Shown: positions 25,783-34,301 of the stretch, one piece after another
Layout of the letters: each line of letters opens with the position of its first letter
Numbering within the stretch: position 1 is the first letter of the stretch
Source of the DNA: a bacterium ADurb.Bin243
GTDB taxonomy: Bacteria; Muiribacteriota; UBA9980
Direction of reading: 5' to 3'
NCBI GenBank assembly: GCA_002069765.1
Contig: MWBZ01000003.1
Span: forward strand, 62,001-126,000
DNA: 64,000 nt
Translations under genes and position numbers: made by a program
Notes under the pieces: model-generated
Told to the model about the DNA's origin: nothing
The model's input: the letters and a program-made list of their open reading frames with translations, nothing else
Database searches by the model: none

Positions 25783-26688
25783 ATGAATGAAATAATGAAT
25801 TTGATGCTCGCGCCGTTCTGTGAATGCCTTGTGCTGGTAGGAATACACTCTTATCTCGGGCTCCACGTTATAAGGCGCGGAATAATATTCGTGGATCTCG
25901 CTTTCGCGCAAATCGCCGCGCTCGGTCTGACGGTCGGTTTTCTCTTCGGCGTAATGCCCGATTCTATAACAGCATACTGGATTTCGCTAGCTTTTACGCT
26001 GTGCGGCGCTCTTATATTTTCACTGTTCCGGTCTATAGAGTCTAAAATTCCGCAGGAAGCCATAATAGGCCTTGTTTACGCCATAGCGGCAAGCCTCATG
26101 ATAATAGTCATCGACAGGGCCCCGCACGGCGCAGAGCATATTAAAGAAATTTTGACGGGCGATCTGCTCTTTGTAAAATGGGAGTTCGTAATAAGCGCGG
26201 CCGTAGTATATTCGATAATCGGAATTTTCCACTATATTTACAGAGATAAATTTCTCGCTATTACGGAAAATCACGACGGAAAAAGCTTTTCAAAAATAAA
26301 AAAGCAAGAGCATTTTGACGGATTATCCAGCGTAAAATTCTGGGATTTTCTTTTCTATGCGTCATTCGGAGTTATAATAACTCATTCCGTACGAACGGCC
26401 GGCGTGTTACTCGTATTCGTTTTTCTCGTGGCGCCGGCTATCTTCACATCGCTTTTCTGGGACGGATGGCGCAGTCAGCTTATGGCGGGATGGATTCTCG
26501 GAACGCTGGTTTCGGCAGGCGGGCTTTTCACTTCTTATTATCTGGACATGCCGTGCGGCCCGTCCGTAATAATGTTTTACGCGGCGGTGCTATTCGCCGC
26601 TATTCCGGTTTATCAATTTTTAAAAAAAGGCGGTTATTACCCGGCCGAAACGGCCGGACTCCAAACGGCAAACACTGGCAAGAACTGA
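25783..26688 (+). CDS. znuB: ZnuB-like metal ABC importer permease
   Basis: Eight or nine membrane helices with the ABC-3 hallmarks: GLHVIRRGIIFVDLAFAQIAALG near the start and RTAGVLLVFVFLVAPAI in the middle. An insert around residues 165-190 with NHDGKSFSKIKKQEHFDG is hydrophilic. The gene lacks a neighbouring ATPase gene; the next gene is a PLP enzyme, so the importer must borrow an ATPase from elsewhere. Confidence 0.85.
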   Translation: MNEIMNLMLAPFCECLVLVGIHSYLGLHVIRRGIIFVDLAFAQIAALGLTVGFLFGVMPDSITAYWISLAFTLCGALIFSLFRSIESKIPQEAIIGLVYAIAASLMIIVIDRAPHGAEHIKEILTGDLLFVKWEFVISAAVVYSIIGIFHYIYRDKFLAITENHDGKSFSKIKKQEHFDGLSSVKFWDFLFYASFGVIITHSVRTAGVLLVFVFLVAPAIFTSLFWDGWRSQLMAGWILGTLVSAGGLFTSYYLDMPCGPSVIMFYAAVLFAAIPVYQFLKKGGYYPAETAGLQTANTGKN

Positions 26689-26734
26689 TTTTTATGTTTA
26701 ACGGTTAAAAATAATTTTAAGGAGAGTAATATCA

Positions 26735-27925
26735 ATGAGCAAAACACACGCATGCGGAAAGTACACAAAAGCGATTCACGCGGGTCAGACAATAGATCCT
26801 CTTTACGGGGCCGTTTCGGTGCCTATATACCAGAGCTCTACCTTCGCGTTTTTATCGGCCGAAGACGGCGCGGCAAAATTCGCGGGCGAAGTGAAAGGCT
26901 ATAAATACACGAGGCTCGGAAACCCCACGGTAAACGCTCTGGAACAGTGCGTATCGGAACTCGAAAACGGCTACGGCGGTCTGGCCACGGCATCGGGTAT
27001 GGCGGCCATATCTACGGTATATATGACTTTTCTTTCCGCCGGATCGCATATAGTTTCTACCGGATCGGTTTACGGACCTTCGCGCATCGTCATAGAAAAG
27101 CAATTTTCGAGGTTCGGCGTGGAATACAGCTATATCGACACTTCCGACATAAAAAATATAGAAAAAAGCATCCGCCCCAATACCAAACTTCTTTATGTCG
27201 AAACGCCGGCCAACCCGACTCTGGCTTTGACCGATATCGCCGCCTGCGCCGCTATAGCAAAAAAACACGGAATAGTCCTGGCCGTAGATAACACGTTCAT
27301 GGGCCCGTGCTTTCAAAGGCCTATAGAACTCGGCGCCGACGTCGTCGTGCACTCCCTCACCAAATCTTTGAACGGACATTCTGACGTAGTGGCCGGCATG
27401 ATCGTAACAAAAAACGCCGAACTTTATAAAAAAATACAGGCCGTGCATTACCAGATGGGCGGGACGATCGATCCGAACCAGGCGTGGCTGGTTTTAAGAG
27501 GCGTCAAGACGCTGCCGCTGCGAGTAGAAAAAAGCGCGGCGAACGCGATGGAAGTCGCCACTTATTTGAAAAACCATCCGGCCGTCGAAAGCGTCGCATA
27601 TCCGGGCCTCGAAAGCCATCCTCAGCATGAACTGGCTAAAAAGCAAATGAGCGGATTCGGCTCGATGATAACATTCGAAGTAAAAGGCGGCATTAAAGCT
27701 GGGAAAACCGTCATGAACGGCGTAAAACTCGCGGCCCTGGCAGTTTCTCTCGGCGGAATAGAAAGCCTTATACAGCATCCCGCCTCGATGACCCACGCCG
27801 GAGTATCTAAAAAAGACCGTGAAGAAGCCGGCATAACGGACGGATTGATAAGATATTCCGTCGGCTGCGAAGACGCGCAAGATATTATAGCGGATCTTGC
27901 GGGGGCTCTCGATAAAATAAAATAA
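26735..27925 (+). CDS. PLP-dependent trans-sulfuration enzyme (cystathionine/methionine lyase family)
   Basis: The 396-residue protein is a Cys/Met metabolism PLP enzyme: the PLP lysine is Lys210 in VVHSLTKSLNGHSD, and YTRLGNPTVNALE and VDNTFMGP are intact. In methionine gamma-lyase a Cys follows the YG at this active-site loop (Cys116 in Pseudomonas); here the loop reads VYGPS, so methionine gamma-lyase is less likely than cystathionine gamma-synthase/lyase or a related enzyme. It may supply cysteine or sulfide to the Fe-S proteins nearby. GGAGAG precedes the ATG. Confidence 0.88.
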   Translation: MSKTHACGKYTKAIHAGQTIDPLYGAVSVPIYQSSTFAFLSAEDGAAKFAGEVKGYKYTRLGNPTVNALEQCVSELENGYGGLATASGMAAISTVYMTFLSAGSHIVSTGSVYGPSRIVIEKQFSRFGVEYSYIDTSDIKNIEKSIRPNTKLLYVETPANPTLALTDIAACAAIAKKHGIVLAVDNTFMGPCFQRPIELGADVVVHSLTKSLNGHSDVVAGMIVTKNAELYKKIQAVHYQMGGTIDPNQAWLVLRGVKTLPLRVEKSAANAMEVATYLKNHPAVESVAYPGLESHPQHELAKKQMSGFGSMITFEVKGGIKAGKTVMNGVKLAALAVSLGGIESLIQHPASMTHAGVSKKDREEAGITDGLIRYSVGCEDAQDIIADLAGALDKIK

Positions 27926-27945
27926 ATCCAAAAAGGATAATAAAA

Positions 27946-28920
27946 ATGAGCGGACATGAATTTTTAGACAGTCTGATAGTATTCGGACCGGTTCCGTCAC
28001 GGCGCCTTGGAAGAAGTCTTGGCGTAAACAATATTCCGCCCAAAATATGTTCATATTCCTGCGTTTACTGTCAGCTCGGCCGAACGCACCATTTTTCGTC
28101 ATCCAGGAAGACGTATTATCAGCCCGAAGATATCTTCGAGCGCATTAAAGCCAGGACCGATGTAATCATAAAAAAGGGAGAAAAAATCGATTACATTACT
28201 TTTGTCCCGGACGGCGAACCGACGCTTGACGCAAAACTCGGGCTCGAAATAGATATGGCTAAAACTCTCGGTTTTAAAACCGCGGTTATAACCAATTCAT
28301 CGCTTATAGGACTTGATTGCGTAAAAAACGACCTTATGAAGGCAGACCTTGTTTGCTTTAAGGTCGACGCAGTTCAAGAGGATATATGGAAAAAAATCGA
28401 CAGGCCGTCAAAAAACATATCTTTGAAGACTGTTCTGGAAGGCATAAAAAGCTTTTCTAAAACTTACAAGGGCAGGCTAATAACCGATACGATGTTATGC
28501 GGCGGCTTAAACGACGATGCGCGGCACATTATCGAATTGGCCAGCTATCTTGGCAGTATAGGCGCCTGCTCGAACTATATTTCGACCATCACCCGGCCGC
28601 CGGCGGAAAACACGGCTAAAAAGCCTTCCGAAGAAAAACTTAACGGCGCTTTTCAGGCCATCAATATGGCCGGCGGGCGGGCAGAGTTAAATATAGGGTT
28701 CGAAGGAGTCGATTTTTCATCCTCGGGTAAAGCGGAAGAAGGCTTTTTAAGCATAATATCCGTGCACCCAATGAGGGAAGACGCGGTTATGGCTTTTATA
28801 AAAAACACCGGAGCGGACCCCGGGCTGATAGAAGATTTGAAACTCAGGGGCGAGATCGTCGAAACCATTTATGCCGGCGAGAAATTCTTCATTAGAAAAA
28901 TAAACGGGCCGCGCGCATGA
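27946..28920 (+). CDS. Radical SAM protein of the COG0731 type
   Basis: The radical SAM Cys motif C35-x3-C39-x2-C42 (CSYSCVYC) binds a [4Fe-4S] cluster and SAM. The N-terminal FGPVPSRRLGRSLGVNN and YITFVPDGEPTLD segments are typical of the COG0731 subgroup, related to the tRNA-wybutosine enzyme Tyw1 but of unknown function in bacteria. The C-terminal third includes a small winged-helix-like region. The gene starts 21 bases after the trans-sulfuration gene and may be in the same transcript. Confidence 0.87.
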   Translation: MSGHEFLDSLIVFGPVPSRRLGRSLGVNNIPPKICSYSCVYCQLGRTHHFSSSRKTYYQPEDIFERIKARTDVIIKKGEKIDYITFVPDGEPTLDAKLGLEIDMAKTLGFKTAVITNSSLIGLDCVKNDLMKADLVCFKVDAVQEDIWKKIDRPSKNISLKTVLEGIKSFSKTYKGRLITDTMLCGGLNDDARHIIELASYLGSIGACSNYISTITRPPAENTAKKPSEEKLNGAFQAINMAGGRAELNIGFEGVDFSSSGKAEEGFLSIISVHPMREDAVMAFIKNTGADPGLIEDLKLRGEIVETIYAGEKFFIRKINGPRA

Positions 28921-28992
28921 ACCAGAAAAGCGTATTTCGGCCGGGCTGTCTTAAACTCATTAACTGCCGATTTTGAAATTTAAGGAGGTTCA

Positions 28993-29889
28993 ATGCGCAC
29001 ATACCTTGAATGCATGCCATGCTTCATTCGTCAGGCGCTCGAAGCGATGCGCGAAAATATATCCGACGAGGCAAAAACGCTCGAAGCACTAAAAAAAGTT
29101 CTGCTGTCTGCCGCAAAATTCGACACCCGCAAATCGCCGCCGGAGATGGGACGAATTATACATCGCATAGTACGCCGCGAATCGGGCTGCGACGACCCAT
29201 ACGCGAACATAAAAAAGCACTCTATAGCAGAAGCTCTCAAAGTGGCCGACAGAGTCCGTGATGCGGTAAAAAAATCAAAAGATCCCTTTCGCGAGGCCAT
29301 AAAGTATTCGATCGCCGGAAATATACTCGATTATGCGATAATTTCCAAACGCGACGAATATAGACTCTGGGATTCGTTGCGCGCCGTCGAATCCGCTACG
29401 CTTCTTCACGACTCGGCAGTGGAAAAATTAAGAGAGCGCCTGAACAAGGCCGAATCGGTTCTTTTTATTGCCGATAACGCCGGTGAAACAGTTTTTGACA
29501 GAATATTGATCGAAAATTTACCGGGAACCTATAAAATTTTCTACGCGGTCAAGGGTGCGCCTGTAATAAACGACGCCACGGCATCGGACGCGGAAGCTTC
29601 AGGAATAGGCGGAGAAATAATGGTAGTAGCAAACGGTTCGGATGCGCCGGGAACTATATTAAAGCTTTGCTCGCGTGAATTCAAGAAATTATTCCGCGAA
29701 TGCGATGTAATAATAGCAAAAGGCCAGGCTAACTTTGAAACGCTCAACGAGGCAGGACGCGAAACGTTCTTTCTTTTGCAGATAAAATGTCCGGTAATAG
29801 GAAAAAATTATGGTTACCGCGTCGGAGACTGGATTGTAACGACCGCTCAAAGCGGAAAAAAGGAGAAAAAAAATAGTGGTATTAAATAA
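28993..29889 (+). CDS. DUF89/ARMT1-type damage-control phosphatase-like protein
   Basis: The 298-residue protein begins RTYLECMPCFIRQALEAM (CxPC pair), then a helical region and the DUF89 motifs FIADNAGETVFD, AVKGAPVINDAT, and VIIAKGQANFETLNE. DUF89 proteins are metal-dependent phosphatases acting on damaged sugar or pantetheine phosphates. GGAGG precedes the ATG. The end overlaps the next gene by 14 bases, indicating translational coupling. Confidence 0.87.
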   Translation: MRTYLECMPCFIRQALEAMRENISDEAKTLEALKKVLLSAAKFDTRKSPPEMGRIIHRIVRRESGCDDPYANIKKHSIAEALKVADRVRDAVKKSKDPFREAIKYSIAGNILDYAIISKRDEYRLWDSLRAVESATLLHDSAVEKLRERLNKAESVLFIADNAGETVFDRILIENLPGTYKIFYAVKGAPVINDATASDAEASGIGGEIMVVANGSDAPGTILKLCSREFKKLFRECDVIIAKGQANFETLNEAGRETFFLLQIKCPVIGKNYGYRVGDWIVTTAQSGKKEKKNSGIK

Positions 29890-30613
29890 AATGTTTGAGA
29901 AACTCAAAAAATTTAAAAACGTTAAAATAAAAAAACTTGTCATAGGCCTTGGATACACGGCGGCGCTTACAGAAGAGGGCCTGGGGTTATCTTATACTCT
30001 AATATCGCGAAAGGAATCCTGCACGGTCAATCCGTCCGCGGGTTCTTTCGCTGGCCGTACCATCGAAGACGCGCTCGAAATTATTCATCGGGACATACAC
30101 GGCATAATCAACAAAACATTACTGATAGCGCTTTTTAATTCCACTATCGATTTCGGCTCGCTGAAAAGCGCCGGATGCGACGCAGTAGAACTTATGGACC
30201 TTAAGCGACAGGACGAAGTCTATATGATCGGTTATTTCGAGCCTCTGGTAGATTCCATCAAAACCCGGTGCGCCTCACTAAAAATTATCGAGGAACGGCA
30301 TGGCACGACGACTGGACGCATCGAAGCGGAAGAATGGAAATCGGACGCAAATATTATAACTTCCACCTCGCTTATCAACGGTACGTTCGAAGACATCGCA
30401 AAAAAATGTGAAAAATCCAGGGTTAATTGCCTTATGGGACCTTCTACGCCTCTGGATACTGATTTATTCAAAGAACATAATATAACCTTTCTTGCGGGAC
30501 TGAAACCTTTAAATTATGACAGGATCTTTGAAATCGTTTCGGAGGGCGGCGGTACGAAACTATTCAATAAGCATTGCGAAAAAATAGTAGTAAAATGCGG
30601 CGTAACCGATTAA
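29876..30613 (+). CDS. DUF4213/DUF364-type putative metal-chelation protein (1)
   Basis: GTG 29876 is chosen: AGGAG at 29861-29865 lies 10 bases upstream, while the next ATG is 25 away. The N-terminal half (VIGLGYTAALTEEGLGLSYTLI) matches DUF4213, and the C-terminal half (DANIITSTSLINGTFEDIAKKC, MGPSTPLDTDLF) matches DUF364, annotated as a putative heavy-metal chelation domain. Biochemical function is not established. Adjacent to a second copy of the same architecture. Confidence 0.8.
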   Translation: MVLNKMFEKLKKFKNVKIKKLVIGLGYTAALTEEGLGLSYTLISRKESCTVNPSAGSFAGRTIEDALEIIHRDIHGIINKTLLIALFNSTIDFGSLKSAGCDAVELMDLKRQDEVYMIGYFEPLVDSIKTRCASLKIIEERHGTTTGRIEAEEWKSDANIITSTSLINGTFEDIAKKCEKSRVNCLMGPSTPLDTDLFKEHNITFLAGLKPLNYDRIFEIVSEGGGTKLFNKHCEKIVVKCGVTD

Positions 30614-30653
30614 TAAAATTATTTCAGCAAAATACGCTCTTACGGAGGTAAAC

Positions 30654-31481
30654 GTGAGTAAAGTAAAAGAAAGCGGCTCAAAGTTTTCGAAGATCGATTT
30701 TTTTCTAAAAGAACTTCAAACCGAGGCGAAAAATTCGGCAAAAGGATCGTTTTTAGTTAACGCATGTGTCGGGGTTTATATGACGTGCGTAGAAAACTCT
30801 CTCGGCGAAATGGGAGTAAGTTATACATGGCGCGACGAAAATCTCGTTCCGCACTTATGCCGGGGGATCAGGGACGCCGGAAGCCTCCACGGGAAACCGA
30901 TGGAAGAAATAATTGATTTAATAAATTCCCCCTCTTCGCTGGAACGCTCACTGGCCATGGCAGGCATTAATTCTTTATTGAACTCGAACCTGTCAATGAA
31001 GGCGCAGTCAGGCGATATGCTTATGTACCTTCGCGAAAATTTTAAAGGCAAGAAAATAGCCATGGTAGGTCATTTTCCATTTGCCGAAGAAATAAGGAAA
31101 TGGGCCGGCGAATTTCACGTTATCGAAAGAAATCCAGTCGGCGACGACGTTTTATTTAAAGGCGCCGGCCAAAAATATTTGAACGAAGCGGACGCAACTA
31201 TAATTACAGGCACGACCATACTCAATAAAAGTTTTATCGAGGTAATAAGCGAATGTAAAAATTCATTCAACGTAATGCTCGGGCCGACCGTTCCTCCATC
31301 GGCGGTTCTTTTTAATTACGGCGTAAGCGCTATAGTGGCCATCAAAACAATCGATAACGCCCGGCTTTATTCTTCGATTGCAGAAGGAGCCATAGTGCCT
31401 CGTTTCAAAGGAAGCGAAATGGTCACTTACTGCCGCGAAAAGCTCGAGCTGCCGAAAGGCGATTTTAGAACAAGAATTTGA
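30654..31481 (+). CDS. DUF4213/DUF364-type putative metal-chelation protein (2)
   Basis: GTG 30654 has ACGGAGGT just upstream. The architecture matches the preceding gene: an N-terminal domain (VYMTCVENSLGEMGVSYTW), then DUF364 (KKIAMVGHFPFAEEIRKW, ATIITGTTILNKSFIEVI, MLGPTVPPSAVLF). Sequence identity to its neighbour is low, so the duplication is old or the two have different ligands. They probably act together or on related metals. Confidence 0.8.
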   Translation: MSKVKESGSKFSKIDFFLKELQTEAKNSAKGSFLVNACVGVYMTCVENSLGEMGVSYTWRDENLVPHLCRGIRDAGSLHGKPMEEIIDLINSPSSLERSLAMAGINSLLNSNLSMKAQSGDMLMYLRENFKGKKIAMVGHFPFAEEIRKWAGEFHVIERNPVGDDVLFKGAGQKYLNEADATIITGTTILNKSFIEVISECKNSFNVMLGPTVPPSAVLFNYGVSAIVAIKTIDNARLYSSIAEGAIVPRFKGSEMVTYCREKLELPKGDFRTRI

Positions 31482-31638
31482 ATATGTCGCTGAAAGTTTT
31501 AATTTAAAAATAGAATCTTGGAAAAGTGATCGTCGGCCAGACGCTTGAATTATAAAATAAAAAATTAACCTCAAAAAATATTATGCCGCATTAATATCCA
31601 AAATGCAGCTATTAAAAGAAAGGTACGGTAAAAAAGAT

Positions 31639-32037
31639 ATGGAAATACATAAAGAAAACACGGAACAGTTCGCCGGGATCGAGTATGGCGATAAAAATTT
31701 CGACATCGAAAAATATTTCGGCCAGATGAACGATCCTACATGCTCGTCTTATATCAAGGGTCCTTGCGGCGATTTTATGGAATTTTATCTCGCAGTAGAT
31801 TCGCGTGGAAGAATAGAGGATATTTCATACTACACCGAAGGATGCGGCGCCACCAGAACATGCGCTGCTGCGGTATGTATAATGGCTTTGAATAAAACTA
31901 TAATCGATGCGCTTTCCATATCCGCGGGAGAAGTAATATCAAAGATAAAAGGGCTGCCGGAAGACCATAAGCATTGCGCAATATTATCGGTAAGCACTCT
32001 CTACCGAGCAATAGCCGATTACCTGCTTCTTCCATAA
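31639..32037 (+). CDS. IscU/NifU N-terminal-type scaffold-like protein
   Basis: The protein has IscU-fold motifs: NDPTCSSYIKGPCGDFMEFYLAVD, the YYTEGCGATRTCAAAVCIMA segment corresponding to the second conserved Cys, and the C-terminal ...HKHCAILSVSTLYRAI with the third. Ligand Cys are retained, so it could carry Fe-S clusters or another metal. The frame is open to an ATG at 31603, but ATG 31639 gives the usual family N-terminus; neither start has a strong ribosome site. Confidence 0.75.
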   Translation: MEIHKENTEQFAGIEYGDKNFDIEKYFGQMNDPTCSSYIKGPCGDFMEFYLAVDSRGRIEDISYYTEGCGATRTCAAAVCIMALNKTIIDALSISAGEVISKIKGLPEDHKHCAILSVSTLYRAIADYLLLP

Positions 32038-32058
32038 AATTTCATTTAAGGATGGGTA

Positions 32059-32862
32059 ATGAATAAAAAAGTGACCGACGACCTCGGAAGGGTCATATAT
32101 TTGAATAAACCTCCCCGGCGGATCGTTTCTCTGTGCCCTTCGCTCACGGAAACGTTGTTCGCTCTCGGCCTCGACGAACTTGTCATAGGACGCACCGATT
32201 ACTGCGTGCACCCTGAGGAAAAAATCGATAGAGTGCAAAGCGTGGGAGGCCCAAAAAGCGTTTCACTGCCCGCGGTCGAATCTCTGATGCCGGATCTCGT
32301 ATTGGCCGTCAAGGAAGAAAACAATAAAAAAACGCTCGAATCGCTATCGTCGCTACATTATAAATGCTTTATATTCGATATTAATTGCGTGGACGGCGCT
32401 CTTAAAATGATCGAAAAACTCGGTGAAATATTCGAAATTAAAGAACGGGCCGCGGCTATGCGCGCCTCGATAAAAAACGGTTTCGAACTTGTCGGACGCG
32501 CGCAGGGAAACCCGTCTTTTCTTTATATGACCTGGAGCTCGCCATATATCGCCGCAGGCACCGGAAATTATATAAATTCCCTTCTGTCCGGATTCGGCTT
32601 TAATAATTGCCTGTCAGGAAGTTTCAGGCGCTACGTCAGAATGGATCTGAACGCTCTAAAGCTGCTCAAAGCCGACATAATATTTCTGCCGTCCGAACCT
32701 TATAACTATACTATCACCGATAAAATTAAATTCGAAAAATTCTTTCCCGAAGCGAGAGTAATTCTTGTTGACGGCGAAATGTTCTGCTGGTACGGCTCAA
32801 GAATGGAAATAGCCGGAAAATACCTTAAAGATCTTTTCAAAAAATTCGGACTAATAAATTAA
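32059..32862 (+). CDS. BtuF-like helical-backbone metal receptor without signal peptide
   Basis: The 267-residue protein has the class III periplasmic-binding fold: RRIVSLCPSLTETLFALGL, GRTDYCVHP, MPDLVLAVKEENN and RMDLNALKLLKADIIFLPS, as in cobalamin-binding BtuF. It lacks a signal peptide and starts directly with MNKKVTDDLGR, so it is cytoplasmic or secreted by another route. No permease or ATPase gene is adjacent. It closes a set with DUF364-type and IscU-like genes, pointing to intracellular metal-complex handling. Confidence 0.82.
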   Translation: MNKKVTDDLGRVIYLNKPPRRIVSLCPSLTETLFALGLDELVIGRTDYCVHPEEKIDRVQSVGGPKSVSLPAVESLMPDLVLAVKEENNKKTLESLSSLHYKCFIFDINCVDGALKMIEKLGEIFEIKERAAAMRASIKNGFELVGRAQGNPSFLYMTWSSPYIAAGTGNYINSLLSGFGFNNCLSGSFRRYVRMDLNALKLLKADIIFLPSEPYNYTITDKIKFEKFFPEARVILVDGEMFCWYGSRMEIAGKYLKDLFKKFGLIN

Positions 32863-32918
32863 AAATTGTAATAAAAATGTAAACCCTCCGACGCTAATTA
32901 TATTTAAAAAGTACTTAT

Positions 32919-34301
32919 CTAAAGCCGCGCGGAGCGCTTCAGAGAAATGACCGTTCCGGTTAAAGCGGCGGCGGTAAATATCATATAGCACGCCCTGATT
33001 ACGGACAGCATCTGCGGATATTTTTCGGGCGGAATGCCCTTTGTTTCGCCGAATACCATAAGAAAAGCCGCGCCGCATATTATAATGCTGCACTGCATCC
33101 CGAGATTTCTCATTATAGAGTTCGAGGCCGAAGCCATTCCGCGGCGGTCGGCCGGAACGCTTTCCATTATAATGCTGGTGTTCGGCGTTGAAAAGAAAGA
33201 TACGCCGACGCCGGCAAGCGCGAGAGACGCGTATATGAGCGCGTAAGAAGTCGATTCCGACAAAAAAACAAAAGCCGCAAGGGAAATCGAGGTAATCGCC
33301 ATTCCCGAAGAAGCGATAAAAGCGGGATGGAACCTTGAACAAAAAGCGCCCGCCAGAGGGGCGAAGATTATTTGAACCAGCGGCGTGATAAGCGTTATCT
33401 TTCCCGCCTGAAGCGGCGTAAGGCCGCGGTTGCACTGAAGGTATAGCGATATAAGATACTGCGAGCCGTAGGTGGATATGAAATTCAAAAAGACCGACAA
33501 CACGGCCATGGCGAAAACCTTATTTCCTGTAAAAAGACGCATGTCATAAATCGGCCGCGGGGCGTCGAACTGGCGCCTGATAAAAAATACGAACGAAGAC
33601 GCGCTGGCCGCAAGAAGCGCCGCGCCCCAAACATTATTTATCTGATTAGCGCCCGATTGAAGGCAGATAAGCGTAAGGGCATAATAAAATATCCCTTTAT
33701 AATCTATTTTTTTATCGGTTTTTTCTTTAATTGCAGTCCTTTCGCCGGGAACGAACGCCTGAATAATCGCCATAGCGAGCGCGCACCCGGCGCCGGAAAC
33801 TATGAATATGCTCTTCCATCCGAAAGACTGAGTCAGATATCCGCCGATGAAATTGCCTGTTGCGAATCCCAGGTAAATAAGCGACGAAAGGAACCCCAGA
33901 GAGACGCTGCGGTATTTTTTTTCGATAACGTTGGTTATTATCGGAATGTTTGAAACCACCAGAAAAGCCGAACCTATTCCCTGAAGGCCCCGCATGGCGA
34001 CCAGCGAGCTGAAACTATTGACTACCAGCGGCACGAGAAAATTAGACGCGGTAAAAAAAGCGCACCCGAAAACGAGAGTGCGTTTAGGCCCGTACGCGTC
34101 GGAAAGATTGCCGAAAGGCACTATAAACAGGCTTGAAAACAGCAGAAAAACCGAAGTGACAAGGCTCAGGTCCGCCGGATTTACCGCATATTCGGCTGCA
34201 ATGCTCTTCAGCGCCAGATTGACTGACGAAGATAGAAAAGAAGATAAAAACGAGGTCAGCCCCGTCGCCAGAACGATTATGAGTATACGCGCCCGGCTCA
34301 T
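32919..34301 (-). CDS. MFS (DHA2-like) transporter, probable exporter
   Basis: The 460-residue protein has 12-14 membrane helices with MFS motifs (GNLSDAYGPKRTLVFG between helices 2 and 3, MRGLQGIGSAFLV, and the later GVGVSFFSTPNTSIIM). DHA2-type proteins export drugs, siderophores and other small molecules by proton antiport. Its start overlaps the stop of the RsbW/GNAT fusion gene by four bases (ATGA-type), so it likely exports the product of the operon. Confidence 0.88.
   Translation of the reverse strand: MSRARILIIVLATGLTSFLSSFLSSSVNLALKSIAAEYAVNPADLSLVTSVFLLFSSLFIVPFGNLSDAYGPKRTLVFGCAFFTASNFLVPLVVNSFSSLVAMRGLQGIGSAFLVVSNIPIITNVIEKKYRSVSLGFLSSLIYLGFATGNFIGGYLTQSFGWKSIFIVSGAGCALAMAIIQAFVPGERTAIKEKTDKKIDYKGIFYYALTLICLQSGANQINNVWGAALLAASASSFVFFIRRQFDAPRPIYDMRLFTGNKVFAMAVLSVFLNFISTYGSQYLISLYLQCNRGLTPLQAGKITLITPLVQIIFAPLAGAFCSRFHPAFIASSGMAITSISLAAFVFLSESTSYALIYASLALAGVGVSFFSTPNTSIIMESVPADRRGMASASNSIMRNLGMQCSIIICGAAFLMVFGETKGIPPEKYPQMLSVIRACYMIFTAAALTGTVISLKRSARL

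Noticed and set aside
26735-27925. Methionine gamma-lyase
   Set aside because: The loop Cys (Cys116 in Pseudomonas) is replaced by Pro after YG.
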